In this document: in pieces, positions 7,414-12,325 of the stretch
Layout: every line of letters begins with the position of its first letter
How positions within the stretch are numbered: position 1 is the stretch's first letter
Assembly (NCBI GenBank): GCA_029264225.1
Contig: JARICB010000124.1
Location: forward strand, 1 to 12,325
Direction of reading: 5' to 3'
DNA length: 12,325 nucleotides
DNA from: Nocardioides sp.
GTDB lineage: Bacteria; Actinomycetota; Actinomycetes; Propionibacteriales; Nocardioidaceae
Made by a program: the position numbers and the translations under genes
Notes under the pieces: model-generated
Told to the model about the DNA's origin: nothing
What the model saw: only the letters and a program-made list of their open reading frames with translations
Databases searched by the model: none

Positions 7414-8093
7414 AGGCAACAGTAGGAACCCCAGGCGTAGAGCCCATTCGTGTGCTCGTGGTGGACGATCAGGAACTTTTCCGCCGCGGACTCACCATGC
7501 TCCTCGCCCAGGATGCCGACATCCAGGTGGTCGGCGAGGCCGACGATGGCGTGACCGGGACCGAACTGGCCGAGTCGCTGGCCCCCGACGTGGTGCTGCT
7601 CGACGTGCGGATGCCGCGCCGTACGGGCGTCGAGGCCTGCCGGGCGATCAAGGAGTCCGTACCCGCCACCAAGATCATCATGCTGACGGTCTCCGATGAA
7701 GAGGGTGACCTCTACGAGACCGTCAAGAACGGCGCCTCGGGCTACCTGCTCAAGGACTCCTCGATCGAGGAGGTGGCCCAAGCCATCCGGGTGGTCAACG
7801 AGGGCCAGTCCCTGATCAGCCCCTCGATGGCGGTCAAGCTGATCGATGAGTTCAAGGCGATGTCCAAGCCGGACAAGGGCCAGGGTGCTGCGCTCAAGCT
7901 GACCGACCGCGAGCTCGAGGTGCTGAGACTGGTCGCGCGCGGTCTGAACAACCGCGAGGTGGCCAAGGAGCTGTTCATCTCCGAGAACACCGTGAAGAAC
8001 CATGTGCGAAACATCCTGGAGAAGCTGCAGCTGCACTCCCGGATGGAAGCCGTGATGTATGCCATGAAGGAAAAGTTGCTCGATCTGCCGTGA
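7407..8093 (+). CDS. orphan NarL/LuxR-family response regulator
   Basis: DNA-binding response regulator. The 228-residue protein has a receiver domain (about 14-130) with Asp20/Asp21, phosphoacceptor Asp66 in VVLLDVRMP, Thr94 and Lys116, so it looks able to be phosphorylated. A LuxR-type helix-turn-helix follows (about 165-225) with LTDRELEVLRLVARGLNNREVA and the recognition segment SENTVKNHVRNILEKL. No histidine kinase gene lies next to it, so its partner is unknown. In Streptomyces coelicolor an orphan regulator (SCO3008, which I recall as OrrA) lies beside the HPF gene in the same neighbourhood and may be the orthologue; this is from memory, not a comparison. The GTG start has no Shine-Dalgarno and lies inside a 13-bp inverted repeat, suggesting leaderless initiation or start-codon control. 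Confidence 0.92.
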   Translation: MTEATVGTPGVEPIRVLVVDDQELFRRGLTMLLAQDADIQVVGEADDGVTGTELAESLAPDVVLLDVRMPRRTGVEACRAIKESVPATKIIMLTVSDEEGDLYETVKNGASGYLLKDSSIEEVAQAIRVVNEGQSLISPSMAVKLIDEFKAMSKPDKGQGAALKLTDRELEVLRLVARGLNNREVAKELFISENTVKNHVRNILEKLQLHSRMEAVMYAMKEKLLDLP

Positions 8094-8103
8094 GACGTGG
8101 CTG

Positions 8104-9330
8104 ATGGAGTCGCTGTCCCAACTGTCGGCCCGACGCCTCGCTCTGGCGGCGCAGGGCTTCACCGATCGCCCCCACGCCCGGCCGACGCTGGCCACCTTGG
8201 AGCGAACGCTCGCGCGCACCGGCGTGCTCCAGGTCGACTCGGTCAACGTGCTGGCGCGCGCCCACTACATGCCGCTCTACTCGCGGATGGGTCCCTACGA
8301 CCAGGACCTGCTGCGACAGGCCTCCCGGGCCACGTCGCCGGGGCGGCCGCGGCGAATGGTGGAGTACTGGGCGCACGTACAGGCGTTCATGCCCGTCGAA
8401 CTGTGGCCGGTGATGGCGCACCGTCGCGAGTACTACCGCGCACAGCGGGGCAAGTGGGGCTTCACCGCTGACCCGTCGCTCGAGCCGAGGGTGCTCGCGG
8501 CGGTCACGGAGCGTGGACCGGTGACGGCCCGCGACCTCGAGGCGGAGTTCGCCGACGGGCCACGCAGCAAGGAGCACTGGGGTTGGAACTGGTCCAGCGC
8601 CCGCAAGGTCCTCGACTACCTGTTCCTGGTCGGTGAGGTCGCCATCGCCGGGCGTACCAGCCAGTTCGAGGTGATCTACGACCTCCCGGAGCGGGTGTTG
8701 CCGGCCGAGGTGCTGGCACTGCCCATCCCGAGCAATGCGGAGGCCGACGTCGAACTGGTACGGCGGGCGGCCCGCTCGCACGGGGTAGGGACCGTGCGGT
8801 GCCTGGCCGACTACTACCGGATGTCGATCGCCGACACCGCGGCGGCGGTGGCGAGCCTCGTGGAGGCGGGCGAGCTCGAACCCGTCCGGATCCAGGGATG
8901 GAACAAGCCGGCCTACCTCCACATCGGGGCTGCCCGGCCACGCAAGGTCCGGGCCCGGTCGCTGCTGAGCCCGTTCGACCCGGTGGTGTGGGAGCGGGCT
9001 CGGGCCGAGGCACTGTTCGATTTCCGCTACCGCATCGAGATCTACGTGCCCCCCGAGAAGCGGGTGCACGGCTACTACGTGTTGCCCTTCCTGCTGGGGG
9101 ACTCGATCGTGGCGCGCGTCGACCTCAAGGCCGACCGGGCCACCGGACGGTTGCTGGTGAAGGGCGCCTACGCCGAGGACGGGGCACCGGCCGAGACCGC
9201 CGACGAGCTCGCAGCCGAGCTGCAACGCCTTGCCGGGTGGCTGGGACTGGGCGAGGTCGTCGTGCACCTCAGGGGAGATCTCGCGTCCGCTCTTGCCGCC
9301 GCATCGGACGTGGCTGGCGTCCGTGGGTAG
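8104..9330 (+). CDS. YcaQ-like winged-helix DNA glycosylase (AlkZ-related)
   Basis: Member of the HTH_42/YcaQ family. AlkZ and its relatives are DNA glycosylases that unhook interstrand crosslinks or remove bulky alkylated bases, starting base excision repair. The 408-residue protein opens with LSARRLALAAQGF, then GVLQVDSVNVLARAHYMPLYSR, where Gln43-Val44-Asp45 matches the Q-x-D catalytic motif of the YcaQ-like branch (the AlkZ branch has Q-x-Q). Winged-helix segments fill the middle, and the conserved LLSPFDPVVWERAR and the following FRYRIEIYVPPEKRVHGYYVLP lie in the C-terminal third. The length is usual for the family. It begins 10 bases after the response regulator, so the two are probably co-transcribed; only weak Shine-Dalgarno sequence is present. 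Family is secure; substrate is unknown. Confidence 0.88.
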   Translation: MESLSQLSARRLALAAQGFTDRPHARPTLATLERTLARTGVLQVDSVNVLARAHYMPLYSRMGPYDQDLLRQASRATSPGRPRRMVEYWAHVQAFMPVELWPVMAHRREYYRAQRGKWGFTADPSLEPRVLAAVTERGPVTARDLEAEFADGPRSKEHWGWNWSSARKVLDYLFLVGEVAIAGRTSQFEVIYDLPERVLPAEVLALPIPSNAEADVELVRRAARSHGVGTVRCLADYYRMSIADTAAAVASLVEAGELEPVRIQGWNKPAYLHIGAARPRKVRARSLLSPFDPVVWERARAEALFDFRYRIEIYVPPEKRVHGYYVLPFLLGDSIVARVDLKADRATGRLLVKGAYAEDGAPAETADELAAELQRLAGWLGLGEVVVHLRGDLASALAAASDVAGVRG

Positions 9331-9383
9331 CATGATCGACGGCCATCCTGACTTTTAACCCCATCACTTGGAGTCGCATCACC

Positions 9384-11852
<2,469 letters not shown>

Positions 11853-12236
11853 TTCAACCTGGCCGTCGAGGTCGACGAGTCGCAGGGTGAGGAGGTCGAC
11901 GTCGTCGAGTCGGATCGGGTCGGGGCCAACGGTGCTCCGATGCTCGACCCGACCACGCCACAGATCGACTTCGCCCAGGCTCAGGCGCATGCCGACCAGC
12001 CGCCGACGATTCGGGCGAAGGGTCTGGAGCGGAAGGCGAAGCCGACCAACCTGTCCTACTCCGCGCCGACCGAGGACGGCGAGGCCGAAGTGCGGGCCGC
12101 CAGCGTCGAGGACGACGAGCCGTTCGCCGGGACCGGCCGCAACGCCGACTGTCCCTGCGGATCGGGCAAGAAGTACAAGAAGTGCCACGGCGCGCCCGGC
12201 GGTGCCAGCGGGTACACCACCCGTGCCGGCGGCTGA
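11853..12236 (+). other. secA: C-terminal part of secA (linker and SEC-C zinc finger) beyond the in-frame stop
   Basis: These 127 codons plus a TGA stop continue in the secA frame directly after the TAG. They begin FNLAVEVDE, run through an acidic, alanine-rich linker, the conserved AKGLE and TNLSYSAPTEDGEAEV stretch and end with the SEC-C motif CPCGSGKKYKKCHG. The zinc ligands are Cys923, Cys925, Cys934 and His935, counting the TAG as residue 823. In E. coli this tail binds zinc, SecB and ribosomes. No frameshift or second stop is present and codon use looks like the rest of the gene, so the damage is either very recent, bypassed by readthrough, or a sequence error. An internal ATG at 11940 could start a 98-residue piece carrying the zinc finger, but only a weak ribosome binding site precedes it. 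Confidence 0.85.
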
Positions 12237-12263
12237 TCGGGGCCTACAGCGGGTCCGTCGGCG

Positions 12264-12293
12264 CTGAGCACCGCCTTGTCACGCGGTGTTCAG
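12264..12293 (+). terminator. secA terminator, first hairpin
   Basis: CTGAGCACCGC (12264-12274) and GCGGTGTTCAG (12283-12293) form an 11-bp stem with one G-U pair and an 8-base loop, starting 28 bases after the TGA at 12236. The sequence after it (GGCTCTT) is only mildly T-rich, as is common in high-GC Actinobacteria. Its place after the SEC-C stop rather than after the TAG at 11850 indicates that the transcript covers the whole original gene. Confidence 0.65.
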
Positions 12294-12297
12294 GGCT

Positions 12298-12325
12298 CTT
12301 CTGCGGCGTTGCAACGACGCAGAAG
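12298..12325 (+). terminator. secA terminator, second hairpin at window edge
   Basis: CTTCTGCG (12298-12305) and CGCAGAAG (12318-12325) are perfect complements. Inside them CGTT (12307-12310) and AACG (12313-12316) extend the stem past one mismatch. The repeat runs to the last base, so any T-run lies outside the window. With the hairpin just before it, this looks like a tandem terminator. Confidence 0.6.

Noticed and set aside
9328..9333. TAGCAT as a -10 element for secA
   Set aside because: No acceptable -35 partner at 16-19 bases and it overlaps the previous stop codon; too weak to list.

Overview
The window is a contiguous stretch of an actinobacterial chromosome. Base composition is high in G+C, all genes lie on the + strand, and the order ahcY - mtrA - mtrB - lpqB - comF - hpf/raiA - (response regulator, YcaQ-like protein) - secA matches the conserved neighbourhood around mtrAB-lpqB and secA in Mycobacterium and Streptomyces. 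MtrAB-LpqB is specific to Actinobacteria. The protein sequences and the direct ahcY-mtrA junction, without the tmk gene found there in mycobacteria, suggest a Nocardioides-like member of the Propionibacteriales; this genus-level guess is inference.

Layout. 1-91: leader of ahcY with inverted repeats, one of which covers the ribosome binding site. 92-5607: a tight run of ahcY (S-adenosylhomocysteine hydrolase), mtrA (OmpR-type response regulator), mtrB (sensor kinase) and lpqB (lipoprotein partner of MtrB), with gaps of 14 and 7 bases and a 4-base overlap. 5670-6398: comF-type phosphoribosyltransferase. 6399-6736: a 338-base gap before hpf that looks like a structured non-coding RNA; position and neighbours fit the raiA RNA motif. 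6737-7357: long-form hibernation promoting factor. 7376-7413: a perfect 13-bp inverted repeat spanning the start of the next gene. 7407-8093: orphan NarL/LuxR-type response regulator. 8104-9330: winged-helix protein of the YcaQ/AlkZ-like DNA glycosylase group. 9384-11852: secA, which stops at an in-frame TAG. The remaining 127 codons, including the zinc-binding SEC-C tail, continue intact in the same frame to 12236. 12264-12325: two consecutive hairpins that form a likely terminator.

How the genes fit together. MtrB, MtrA and LpqB form a cell-envelope and cell-cycle signalling unit. HPF parks ribosomes as inactive 100S dimers in stationary phase, and SecA drives protein export. AhcY removes the by-product of methylation. 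The region is mostly conserved housekeeping and regulatory genes. No mobile element, CRISPR array, tRNA or rRNA gene was seen.

Most notable observations: (1) the in-frame amber codon in the essential secA gene, at a position normally read as leucine, with an undamaged reading frame behind it; (2) the structured RNA candidate between comF and hpf; (3) the 13-bp dyad at the start codon of the orphan response regulator; (4) a possible mutually exclusive RNA fold controlling the ahcY ribosome binding site.
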